From positions 1 to 36,733 of IMG/VR virus record IMGVR_UViG_3300023223_001433: a DNA stretch of 36,733 bases, one strand, 5' to 3'. This stretch comes from a virus. The first letter of the stretch is position 1. Each line of letters opens with the position of its first letter. The translations under genes were made by a program, and so were the position numbers. Below, in pieces: positions 32,147-36,733 of this stretch. Under the pieces are notes generated by a model. The model was not told the origin of the DNA and made no database searches. It worked only from the letters and a program-made list of their open reading frames with translations.

Positions 32147-32467
32147 TTAAACAGTGTGTGTTCCTTCCACTTCTCTTTCTTCTCTTGCCTTGGTCCGCCT
32201 ATCTAGACACTCTAAACTCATCTTAAGAGCCACCAAAGCTTCAACGTTTTCAGTGCATCTAAACTTACTCTTCTGGTAGTACTCAATCCTCTGCACTACT
32301 GCCGCAATGACATCTTCCACAAAAGCACCATTGGAATCTATTCGATCTTCTCCTCTGCCCAGTGGTCCGTTCTGCCATTCAATCGTAAGCCCTACTCCTT
32401 TTACAGATCCACCGGCAGGTGCTCCGTTCTCATCATTGTTGTTCTCTGCTTTAAATCCTTGTCTCAT
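32147..32467 (-). CDS. Hypothetical protein downstream of the AbrB-like gene
   Basis: A 106-residue protein with a strand-rich front half (VGLTIEWQNGPLGRGEDRID) and a helical back half (EDVIAAVVQRIEYYQKSKF). It is tied to the AbrB-like gene by an ATGA overlap, so the two are probably co-translated. Its function is unknown. The outline is similar to acrylamide-like or Acb-type small early proteins in general size only; no claim of homology. Confidence 0.5.
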   Translation of the reverse strand: MRQGFKAENNNDENGAPAGGSVKGVGLTIEWQNGPLGRGEDRIDSNGAFVEDVIAAVVQRIEYYQKSKFRCTENVEALVALKMSLECLDRRTKAREEREVEGTHTV

Positions 32468-32619
32468 TTCTTTCTCAGGATAATCCTGTCCTTCACGAGT
32501 TGCATGTTAATAAACTTCCCTCTCTTCAGGCCAAGGAAATCAATCCACTCACTTGGGATAACTACCATGTGGCTGTAATTCCCAATGAGATGAATTCTTC
32601 TTCTGACCTTTTCTTTCAT
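32464..32619 (-). CDS. AbrB-like swapped-hairpin DNA-binding protein
   Basis: A 51-residue ORF. VRRRIHLIGNYSHMVVIP is the first strand pair, SEWIDFLGLKRGKF carries the typical LGLKxG turn, and MQLVKDRIILRK is the last strand, which together make the AbrB/SpoVT looped-hinge fold. These proteins bind DNA as dimers and act as transition-state regulators or antitoxins. It stands first in the leftward block at the divergent promoter region. The start has little Shine-Dalgarno support. The ATGA overlap with the next gene fixes the 3' end. No toxin gene is adjacent that I can recognise. Confidence 0.7.
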   Translation of the reverse strand: MKEKVRRRIHLIGNYSHMVVIPSEWIDFLGLKRGKFINMQLVKDRIILRKK

Positions 32620-32621
32620 AC

Positions 32622-32649
32622 TTGCCAATACTTTAAAGTATGCTATAAA
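32622..32649 (+). promoter_or_regulatory. Rightward promoter candidate
   Basis: TTGCCA (32622-32627) and TATAAA (32644-32649) are separated by 16 nt. The boxes overlap the inverted repeat and the leftward promoter, so the two directions compete. It would drive the rightward small-gene arm from 32680. Confidence 0.45.
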
Positions 32650-32655
32650 GTATTG
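32626..32655. promoter_or_regulatory. Operator-like inverted repeat
   Basis: CAATACTTTA (32626-32635) and TAAAGTATTG (32646-32655) are perfect inverted copies around a 10-nt centre; a shorter palindrome ACTTTAAAGT lies in the same stretch. It sits between the AbrB-like gene and the rightward arm, so it is the likely binding site of that regulator or of a host repressor. Position and symmetry are seen; the binding is inferred. Confidence 0.6.
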
Positions 32656-32659
32656 TCAA
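32630..32659 (-). promoter_or_regulatory. Leftward promoter candidate
   Basis: On the minus strand TTGACA (32654-32659), a perfect -35, and TAAAGT (32630-32635) stand 18 nt apart. The operator-like repeat covers both boxes. It would transcribe the AbrB-like gene and the leftward small-gene block. Confidence 0.5.
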
Positions 32660-32679
32660 CAGCAAACAGAAAGGAAAAC

Positions 32680-32880
32680 ATGTTATACCAAGTAGCAGTA
32701 ACTTTAAAACCAACAAAGAAAGAAAAAGAAGAAGAGGGAAAACTGGAAAAACTCCTCTATGGACCTAACGAAATCATTGCCAGAAGCGAACAGGAAGCAG
32801 CAATCAAAATATTGCGGGGCAATGAAGAACTCAACTCCCACCCATTGGAAAGGCTGGATATTATTGTCCGCCCTTTTTAA
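32680..32880 (+). CDS. Small early protein, alpha/beta
   Basis: A 66-residue protein. A strand-forming start (MLYQVAVTLKPTKKEKEEEG), then a helical run (GPNEIIARSEQEAAIKIL) and a closing strand (LDIIVRPF). This build is common in small early phage proteins of unknown role. The start at 32680 follows AAGGAAAAC; an earlier frame opening at 32500 is not used because it overlaps the AbrB-like gene and promoters. It is the first gene of the rightward arm. Confidence 0.65.
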   Translation: MLYQVAVTLKPTKKEKEEEGKLEKLLYGPNEIIARSEQEAAIKILRGNEELNSHPLERLDIIVRPF

Positions 32881-32921
32881 CAGAGCCTTGGAGACAAGAA
32901 GCACAAAGGAATATTGAAGAG

Positions 32922-33014
32922 ATGGGTGCGCCCATGAGAAGGGGTAATATTAAAGAAACCTTTGATGAAGTATCTCCAAGGCTATCTACCGTTTACAATG
33001 CGACAACATTGTGA
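32922..33014 (+). CDS. Short ORF, doubtful
   Basis: A 30-codon ORF (MGAPMRRGNIKETFDEVSPR and ten more). The same frame is open and protein-like upstream to about 32880 (TEPWRQEAQRNIEE), without a clear start, so the gene may begin at a non-standard codon or by reinitiation after the previous stop. No ribosome site is convincing. Confidence 0.3.
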   Translation: MGAPMRRGNIKETFDEVSPRLSTVYNATTL

Positions 33015-33039
33015 GAACAAAACAAGAAAAAGTTAACAA

Positions 33040-33258
33040 ATGGAATTCACTACTAGAATCAAAAAACCAGAGGATGTAAAAGTCACAATGGAGATCACCA
33101 TGAGTATCGGGGATTTCCTGAAACTCAAGAGCCAGATAGAATCAAATAGACCAATGCAATGGCCGTACAGTGATTTCTTGGAGAACATCGATAAAACCAT
33201 TGAACAAACCCAGGGGTACTTTTTCCCCAACCTGCTTGATAAGAAGGAAGGACTGTGA
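33040..33258 (+). CDS. Small early protein
   Basis: A 72-residue protein with strands and a helix (VKVTMEITMSIGDFLKLKSQ) and a C-terminal helix; not recognised. The ribosome site is weak (AAGAAAAAG). Its stop overlaps the next start in TGATG, which supports it as part of the rightward operon. Confidence 0.55.
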   Translation: MEFTTRIKKPEDVKVTMEITMSIGDFLKLKSQIESNRPMQWPYSDFLENIDKTIEQTQGYFFPNLLDKKEGL

Positions 33259-33389
33259 TGGATACAAACAACTTAATGATTTTCATCTATGTTGCATTCC
33301 TCGTCCTGTGGTCTCTCTATAACCATATGAGACTAGATGTCCTTCAGCGAAGAATTGAACGATTGGAAAGGAAGGAAGAAAGAAGATGA
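33258..33389 (+). CDS. Small membrane protein with charged tail
   Basis: A 43-residue ORF with one membrane segment (NLMIFIYVAFLVLWSLY, residues 5-21) and a charged, helical tail (VLQRRIERLERKEERR). It starts in a TGATG overlap and ends in an ATGA overlap with the next gene. Small membrane proteins of this type can alter the envelope or exclude other phages; which, if any, is unknown. Confidence 0.6.
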   Translation: MDTNNLMIFIYVAFLVLWSLYNHMRLDVLQRRIERLERKEERR

Positions 33390-33691
33390 ATGAAGAAATA
33401 GAACTACTTGAAGCAGAGATTGAGAAATCAGAGGCATTCACCAAGGGGCTGAAAGAACAATGGGGAAGGCTCACATGTGAAAGGGAGATTGAGATGGAAA
33501 GAAAGGCCATGGTTAGTCATGAGACTGATGTTCGTATATATGGCCATGAGTTAGAAGAGCCGCTGACGCTTGAGGCTATCATGAACCACAATAACTTAAT
33601 CATGGCCTTCTACCACTATCGCAATGCAAAGATAGTACTGGACGGTTCACAGAGAGAGTATAAGAAGAAATATGGGGAGGATTGCCCATGA
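33386..33691 (+). CDS. Coiled-coil early protein
   Basis: A 101-residue protein with an N-terminal heptad coil (EIELLEAEIEKSEAFTKGL) and a second helix region with Tyr/Asn residues. Not recognised. ATGA overlaps at both ends tie it to its neighbours, and it probably forms a dimer or higher oligomer through the coil. Confidence 0.55.
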   Translation: MNEEIELLEAEIEKSEAFTKGLKEQWGRLTCEREIEMERKAMVSHETDVRIYGHELEEPLTLEAIMNHNNLIMAFYHYRNAKIVLDGSQREYKKKYGEDCP

Positions 33692-33897
33692 GTGACTGCA
33701 GTGAAAAAGAGAAAGAGCCTGAACATCCTTTTCTACAATGGATTGATAAAGCCAACAAGGGAAAGGCTGGGGTAACCATGTCAGGAGCCTGGAATGATGG
33801 GATTGAGTGGCTCAGGGCCAGGGTGTGTGAGGAGTACCCAAACAACCTGTATGACATTGATCGCTTTGCCAAGGAAGGGACGTATGAGGATGAGTAA
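33688..33897 (+). CDS. Small early protein
   Basis: A 69-residue acidic protein (EKEKEPEHPFLQWIDKANKG) with a Trp-rich middle (AWNDGIEWLRARVCEEYPNN). No family recognised. The start at 33688 uses the ATGA overlap with the coiled-coil gene; a Met two codons earlier is disfavoured. Confidence 0.55.
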   Translation: MSDCSEKEKEPEHPFLQWIDKANKGKAGVTMSGAWNDGIEWLRARVCEEYPNNLYDIDRFAKEGTYEDE

Positions 33898-33940
33898 AAA
33901 CTGGCAGAAAAACTTACAGAGGATTGTACAATGCTCATGA
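33884..33940 (+). CDS. Mini-ORF, doubtful
   Basis: An 18-codon ORF (MRMSKNWQKNLQRIVQCS), Lys/Arg/Gln-rich, that overlaps the previous gene by 14 nt and ends in ATGA with the next gene. The tight overlaps fit the local pattern, but it is too short to judge. Confidence 0.25.
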   Translation: MRMSKNWQKNLQRIVQCS

Positions 33941-34155
33941 ATAAAGAAGAACAGAAAGAGGTAGAAGCAGACATGGAGAGAGGCTATATCAGCAAGGATC
34001 AGGTGCCTTTGCGATGTAGGAAATGTGGGTCCAAGGAACTGGAAGACTGTAATCATGATTATTTTGATGGGCATACCTTGATGGAATACGATGTTAAGTG
34101 TAAGAAATGCAAAACCATTGCCGGGACCTGGGCTCATGGGAGTTGGTTCTTATGA
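33937..34155 (+). CDS. Zinc-ribbon early protein
   Basis: A 72-residue protein with RCRKCG near residue 27 and CKKCK near residue 57, a four-Cys zinc ribbon separated by about 27 residues; an acidic helix precedes it (EEQKEVEADMERGY). Function unknown; such ribbons often contact nucleic acid or a host polymerase. ATG at 33937 and the stop overlap with the next gene (ATGA) set the ends. Confidence 0.6.
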   Translation: MNKEEQKEVEADMERGYISKDQVPLRCRKCGSKELEDCNHDYFDGHTLMEYDVKCKKCKTIAGTWAHGSWFL

Positions 34156-34412
34156 TCGCTAGTCCAGGAACATTGGAACCAATTAGAAGGACAATAGACG
34201 CGGCAGGGGCAACCTCTACGGTTATTCTCATCAATCCTGATAGGTATTTCGCAGAGAGACTGGCAGAGGAGCAGGAGGAGAGGAAAAAGGAGGCTCTGGC
34301 CAAGAGGGCAAGGAATTGGGAACGATTCCCTGAGATTAAAGCACTCTCCTATAAAGAACTATCTACCTACCACAAAGGAAAACCTTACTTACAGACAAGG
34401 GGAAGAATCTAA
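34152..34412 (+). CDS. Helical early protein
   Basis: An 86-residue protein with a short strand region (SPGTLEPIRRTIDAAGATS) and a strongly charged helix (AERLAEEQEERKKEALAKRA). Not recognised. The start overlaps the upstream stop (ATGA). It is the last gene before the terminator at 34414-34438, so it closes the first rightward operon. Confidence 0.55.
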   Translation: MIASPGTLEPIRRTIDAAGATSTVILINPDRYFAERLAEEQEERKKEALAKRARNWERFPEIKALSYKELSTYHKGKPYLQTRGRI

Positions 34413-34413
34413 T

Positions 34414-34438
34414 AAACATTACCGGGGAATGTTTTTTT
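34414..34438 (+). terminator. Rho-independent terminator
   Basis: AACATT (34415-34420) pairs with AATGTT (34428-34433) around ACCGGGG, followed by a T-run to 34438. It ends the rightward transcript that begins at about 32650. Confidence 0.65.
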
Positions 34439-34476
34439 ACTCGTAATCCAAAAGATCCTGTGAGGGGGACTTAGCC

Positions 34477-34677
34477 ATGAACAAACCTATATATGATCAG
34501 AAACTTCTAATGAAGAAACTGCTTTTAACCAGAAATGAACTGGCAGACTTATTGGTCCTTAGTGTTAGAACCGTTGCGCGGATGGAGAGAAGAGGGGAGA
34601 TCCCTTTCATTAAACTCGGCACGAGGACTGTCCGATTTAACAGAAAAGCAGTCTTGAAAAAACTAGGTCTGGCTTGA
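34477..34677 (+). CDS. Excisionase-type HTH protein
   Basis: A 66-residue protein with the MerR-like winged helix of excisionase and phage regulator families: LLTRNELADLLVLSVRTVAR is the helix-turn-helix, followed by MERRGEIPFIKLG and a wing-like TRTVRFNRKAVLKKLG. Such proteins bind and bend DNA in excision or act as small repressors or activators. No integrase is visible, so a regulatory role is more likely here. AGGGGG about 8 nt upstream supports the start. Confidence 0.75.
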   Translation: MNKPIYDQKLLMKKLLLTRNELADLLVLSVRTVARMERRGEIPFIKLGTRTVRFNRKAVLKKLGLA

Positions 34678-34921
34678 AACCCCCCTATGGACGGAATGAA
34701 TAGTTGTCACATTATGAAACCCCATCAAACAATGATCCACTGTGTTTCAGTAGGATATGGGGCTCTATGTGGGATTCTATCAAACAACGAGCAAGCAATT
34801 GGACCCTACGAAAAAGCCCCTGGAGAGAGAATAAATCTCGACAGGGGCCTCAAGCCAACGTAAGCTGACTATTGAAAAAAGATACTATGAGGATACCCTG
34901 ACATGAGGAATGTTACAAGCC
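34678..34921. other. Gene-free gap with a hairpin
   Basis: No gene is seen in this 244-base gap. It holds the minus-strand terminator-like hairpin at 34810-34848 and several short repeats of CATCAAACAA/TATCAAACAA form (about 34724 and 34776). No ribosome site or tRNA is evident. It could carry a regulatory site for the genes on either side. Confidence 0.5.
34810..34848 (-). terminator. Minus-strand terminator-like hairpin
   Basis: GCCCCTG (34816-34822) pairs with CAGGGGC (34842-34848), with an inner GAGA/TCTC helix; AAAAA at 34811-34815 gives a T-run on the minus strand. No leftward gene is recognised just upstream of it, so it may stop an antisense transcript. Confidence 0.5.
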
Positions 34922-35152
34922 ATGAATGAGACACCACTGGATTTAAGTAAAAAGATCAAGGCAGTTAAAGAAGCACTTGAGTATCTCGGCATTGGCTTTA
35001 CCCCGCCTAAAGATTACATTGAAAGACGGATCAATGCCAAAATAGCTATTCTCAAAGGAAGATTAAGACTGCTCAGGAGCGGCTCTGACATTGTTCCCAA
35101 CTGTTGCCATATAAGCATGGCTGAGATCGCAGAGCATTGTGAAAGCCCATGA
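34922..35152 (+). CDS. Hypothetical helical protein
   Basis: A 76-residue protein with two helices (PLDLSKKIKAVKEALEYLG and RRINAKIAILKGRLRLLRSG) and a Cys pair near the C-terminus (PNCCHISM). Not recognised. The start at 34922 has GAGGA 12 nt upstream. ATGA overlap with the next gene. Confidence 0.5.
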   Translation: MNETPLDLSKKIKAVKEALEYLGIGFTPPKDYIERRINAKIAILKGRLRLLRSGSDIVPNCCHISMAEIAEHCESP

Positions 35153-35451
35153 ATGAACTGACCACCCCAGAGGACTTCTACAACTTCTACGATGCTATCC
35201 CTGAAGAACTTTGGTGTATGGGGTCCTGGCATCATGGTCAACAACATTGCGCAATAGGACATTTGGGCCAAACGTCAAATGAGGCAAAAGAATTAGATTC
35301 TATTTTTACGAATGGTTGTATTAAAAAAACTATTCCTGATTGGGACATAGTTGACTGTAATGATGGAAAAAGTAAATACAAAGACTACGCCCCCACTCCC
35401 AAGAAGCGTATCCTGAAAGCACTCAGGGCTATGATGGAGGAAGGAATGTGA
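35149..35451 (+). CDS. Hypothetical protein
   Basis: A 100-residue protein with acidic helical start (TTPEDFYNFYDAIPEELWCM), His-rich loop (WHHGQQHCAIGHLG) and a helical end (KKRILKALRAMMEEGM). The His/Cys loop might hold a metal, but no known motif fits exactly. The gene is tied to its neighbours by ATGA at the start and TGATG at the end. Confidence 0.55.
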   Translation: MNELTTPEDFYNFYDAIPEELWCMGSWHHGQQHCAIGHLGQTSNEAKELDSIFTNGCIKKTIPDWDIVDCNDGKSKYKDYAPTPKKRILKALRAMMEEGM

Positions 35452-35606
35452 TGACAGATGAAAGATACAACGAACTAATGGATAATCCAGAAGGAGTTCT
35501 GACTGAGGAAGAACTAAAGCTGGGTTGGCATTGGTGCTATGACTGGGATGGATTGTTGGTTGGACCTGGGTCTCCTGAAAAGCAATGCTGTACCTGCCAT
35601 GAGTGA
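35451..35606 (+). CDS. Small Cys-ending protein
   Basis: A 51-residue protein with GWHWCYDWDGLLVGPG in the middle and CCTCHE at the C-terminus. This Trp/Asp loop followed by a CTC-type end is a pattern I have seen in small phage proteins of unknown function. TGATG overlap with the previous gene and an 8-nt overlap with the next. Confidence 0.6.
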   Translation: MTDERYNELMDNPEGVLTEEELKLGWHWCYDWDGLLVGPGSPEKQCCTCHE

Positions 35607-35757
35607 TTGGCTGGCAGGTGCATTGGTTGTTTTGATGGCTGTGGGTGTTATCCTGATGGTATTCCTCCTGGGCTGGGCAGTGGTGGAAGTGCTTACTGCT
35701 CTCGATGAGAAAGGACTGAAGTTCTTCTTTGAAGCTATCTGGTATGGAAGTAAATAA
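35599..35757 (+). CDS. Small membrane protein
   Basis: A 52-residue protein with a long hydrophobic segment (WLAGALVVLMAVGVILMVFL, residues 4-23, extending to about 31) and a C-terminal amphipathic part (LDEKGLKFFFEAIWYGSK). Single-span membrane protein of unknown role; its position in the early arm argues against a holin but does not exclude it. Confidence 0.6.
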   Translation: MSDWLAGALVVLMAVGVILMVFLLGWAVVEVLTALDEKGLKFFFEAIWYGSK

Positions 35758-35803
35758 AGAAAGATTGAACAAGATCTCCTGGTCTGTTGTCTAAGGTGAG
35801 TTT

Positions 35804-36244
35804 ATGAACGCTGAAAAGACTATCATTGAGGCAATTCGCAGGTATCCAGACCTATACTCCAATCGCACTGATGTCCTCCACCATATGTTTATTGTCATTG
35901 GCAATGGGTATCGTTGGAGCCCTGGGGGGAATCTTGTAACGACCTATAGCCCAAGGGAGAAGCCCCGATTACTGATGTGGGCAGCAAAAGACATTTCCAG
36001 GAAGATTGGATACCTAAGTATTGAGAATAGATATCACTGGAGCAATTGCTGTAAGCTTGCAACAATGCCTCAGAATGTAGCCCCTGATTGGTTTGCCTGT
36101 GCTCATGAAATCTATCTTTCCTTACAAATGGTCAACTTCAAGTTCTACGATGCTATTGAAAAGAAGCAGTGGAAAGACAAGCCTTTTGAATCATATTCCC
36201 AGGAGAAACGCTGGAAGGAATTCCGAAAAAGAATGAGGAAATAA
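35804..36244 (+). CDS. Hypothetical protein, possibly nucleic-acid binding
   Basis: A 146-residue, basic and Trp/Tyr-rich protein (GYRWSPGGNLVTTYSPREK, RYHWSNCCKLATM) with a charged helical end (QEKRWKEFRKRMRK). I do not recognise the family. AAGGTG seven nt before the ATG supports the start. It is the last gene of the rightward arm in this window and is followed by the gene-free end region. Confidence 0.55.
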   Translation: MNAEKTIIEAIRRYPDLYSNRTDVLHHMFIVIGNGYRWSPGGNLVTTYSPREKPRLLMWAAKDISRKIGYLSIENRYHWSNCCKLATMPQNVAPDWFACAHEIYLSLQMVNFKFYDAIEKKQWKDKPFESYSQEKRWKEFRKRMRK

Positions 36245-36464
36245 CCACCCCTGGGACCCCCCTCAAATACCCTTGTACAAATGGAGTTCCACTTTGCATT
36301 GCAAAGGTAGGGTAAAAAAGAGGTCTTGTAAATAGCTGGAGGTCAGGGGATAGTAAATAAAATGAAAAAAGATTGAACGATTACGAATGTAATATTGTCC
36401 TTAATATTGCCCTTGTAGAGAACTCGGCACACCGCAAAACTCAGGCGTCATCCCTCCTCCCTCC

Positions 36465-36564
36465 CTCGCTCGTTTCTCTAGTGTTCACTCGGCAAGCCTC
36501 GCTCTCAAGAGAGAAACATCGCTCATTGCCTACCCGGATAGAACTCGCTCGCTAAAGCTCGCTC
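36465..36564. repeat. CTCGCTC word cluster and inverted repeat
   Basis: CTCGCTC occurs at 36465, 36498, 36544 and 36558, and TCGCTC at 36519. GTTTCTCT (36472-36479) pairs with AGAGAAAC (36510-36517) to form a hairpin that contains one of the repeats. Spacing is irregular, so this is not a classic iteron array. Confidence 0.5.
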
Positions 36565-36590
36565 CCCCAAGGACCCACCAGAAAGTCTAC

Positions 36591-36629
36591 AGTCGTGTAC
36601 TCCTTACGACTTTCTTCTTTTTTTCTTTT
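36591..36629 (+). terminator. Rho-independent terminator
   Basis: AGTCGT (36591-36596) pairs with ACGACT (36606-36611), followed by a T-rich run to about 36629. It could end the rightward transcript or an RNA made in the end region. Confidence 0.6.
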
Positions 36630-36733
36630 GGTTCAATGGTGGGTTTTGCTGGCGGCTTCTTGTACGAATTAGACGAAATTAACGAATCAAGGTAAGCGGA
36701 AGTCTCTTGGGCTTCCCCTTCGGGGGTGTTACC

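Larger units (their letters stand above)
36245..36733. other. Gene-free end region
   Basis: About 490 bases without a convincing gene. It contains a CTTTGC/GCAAAG hairpin near 36291-36306, the repeat cluster at 36465-36564, a terminator at 36591-36629 and a short CCCC-TTCG-GGGG hairpin at 36715-36726 near the window edge. A replication origin, packaging site or boundary function is possible, but nothing proves it. Confidence 0.5.

Noticed and set aside
34477-34677. Evidence of an integrated prophage from the excisionase-like gene
   Set aside because: No integrase or attachment repeats, including at the tRNA; excisionase-type HTH proteins also act as plain regulators.
34810-34910. Group I or II intron ends near the hairpin
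   Set aside because: The hairpin looks like an intrinsic terminator; no catalytic-core motif or split gene is visible.
36373-36555. 60-codon frame in the end region
   Set aside because: TTG start, low-complexity Leu/Ser composition caused by the CTCGCTC repeats, and no ribosome site.
36465-36564. CTCGCTC cluster as a CRISPR array
   Set aside because: Words are too short and spacing is irregular; no repeat-spacer structure or cas gene.

Overview
The window reads as most of the genome of a short-tailed (podovirus-like) tailed phage, probably metagenomic, infecting a Gram-negative bacterium. The evidence is a head module in classical order (small terminase, large terminase, portal, scaffold, DUF5309/SU10-like major capsid protein, head-tail adaptor, nozzle-like protein), no tape measure or long-tail genes, one giant internal protein, tail-fibre-like beta proteins, and two lipoproteins in the lysis region, which imply an outer membrane. 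No integrase, polymerase, helicase, primase or RNA polymerase is visible. The phage either relies on the host or carries those genes outside the window.

Layout. (1) 1-1774, rightward: two tandem paralogous Cys-rich genes, a small HNH nuclease, a small gene, then an RNA cluster. The cluster holds a multi-hairpin stretch ending in an intrinsic terminator, a tRNA-Thr(UGU), and on each side of the tRNA a copy of a 16-bp stem RNA element whose arms covary. (2) 1761-8087, leftward: lysis and surface genes (a permuted papain-like hydrolase, a C1 papain-like peptidase, two lipoproteins, a holin-like protein, a nested membrane peptide, a pilin-like protein, a LamG protein and a beta-helix protein). 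A second HNH nuclease gene sits inside this module on the opposite strand. (3) 8134-21282, leftward: a 2013-residue polyvalent protein (ADP-ribosyltransferase-like, zincin and LPD38-like parts), other internal or tail proteins, a membrane-anchored fibre-like protein, a nozzle-like protein and an internally duplicated adaptor. (4) 21283-29818, leftward: capsid, scaffold, portal and terminase; the large terminase is split into ATPase and nuclease genes joined by a TAATG overlap. (5) 29978-32619, leftward: eleven small genes, several with Cys pairs, headed by an AbrB-like regulator gene of 51 codons. (6) 32622-32660: a divergent promoter region around a perfect 10-bp inverted repeat. (7) 32680-36244, rightward: about fifteen tiny early-type genes, including an excisionase-type HTH protein. 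(8) 36245-36733: a gene-free region with repeated CTCGCTC words and a terminator.

The AbrB-like protein is transcribed from the divergent region and probably sets the balance between the two arms. Late genes follow a two-way terminator at about 29.9 kb and a promoter-like sequence next to the small terminase start. Genes are packed very tightly: ATGA, TAATG and TGATG overlaps are the rule, which decided many starts and exposed several genes under 60 codons.

The parts I consider least explained are the covarying RNA pair around the tRNA, the giant polyvalent protein, the membrane-anchored fibre-like proteins, and the lysis module that has two papain-fold enzymes but no recognisable lysozyme or amidase.
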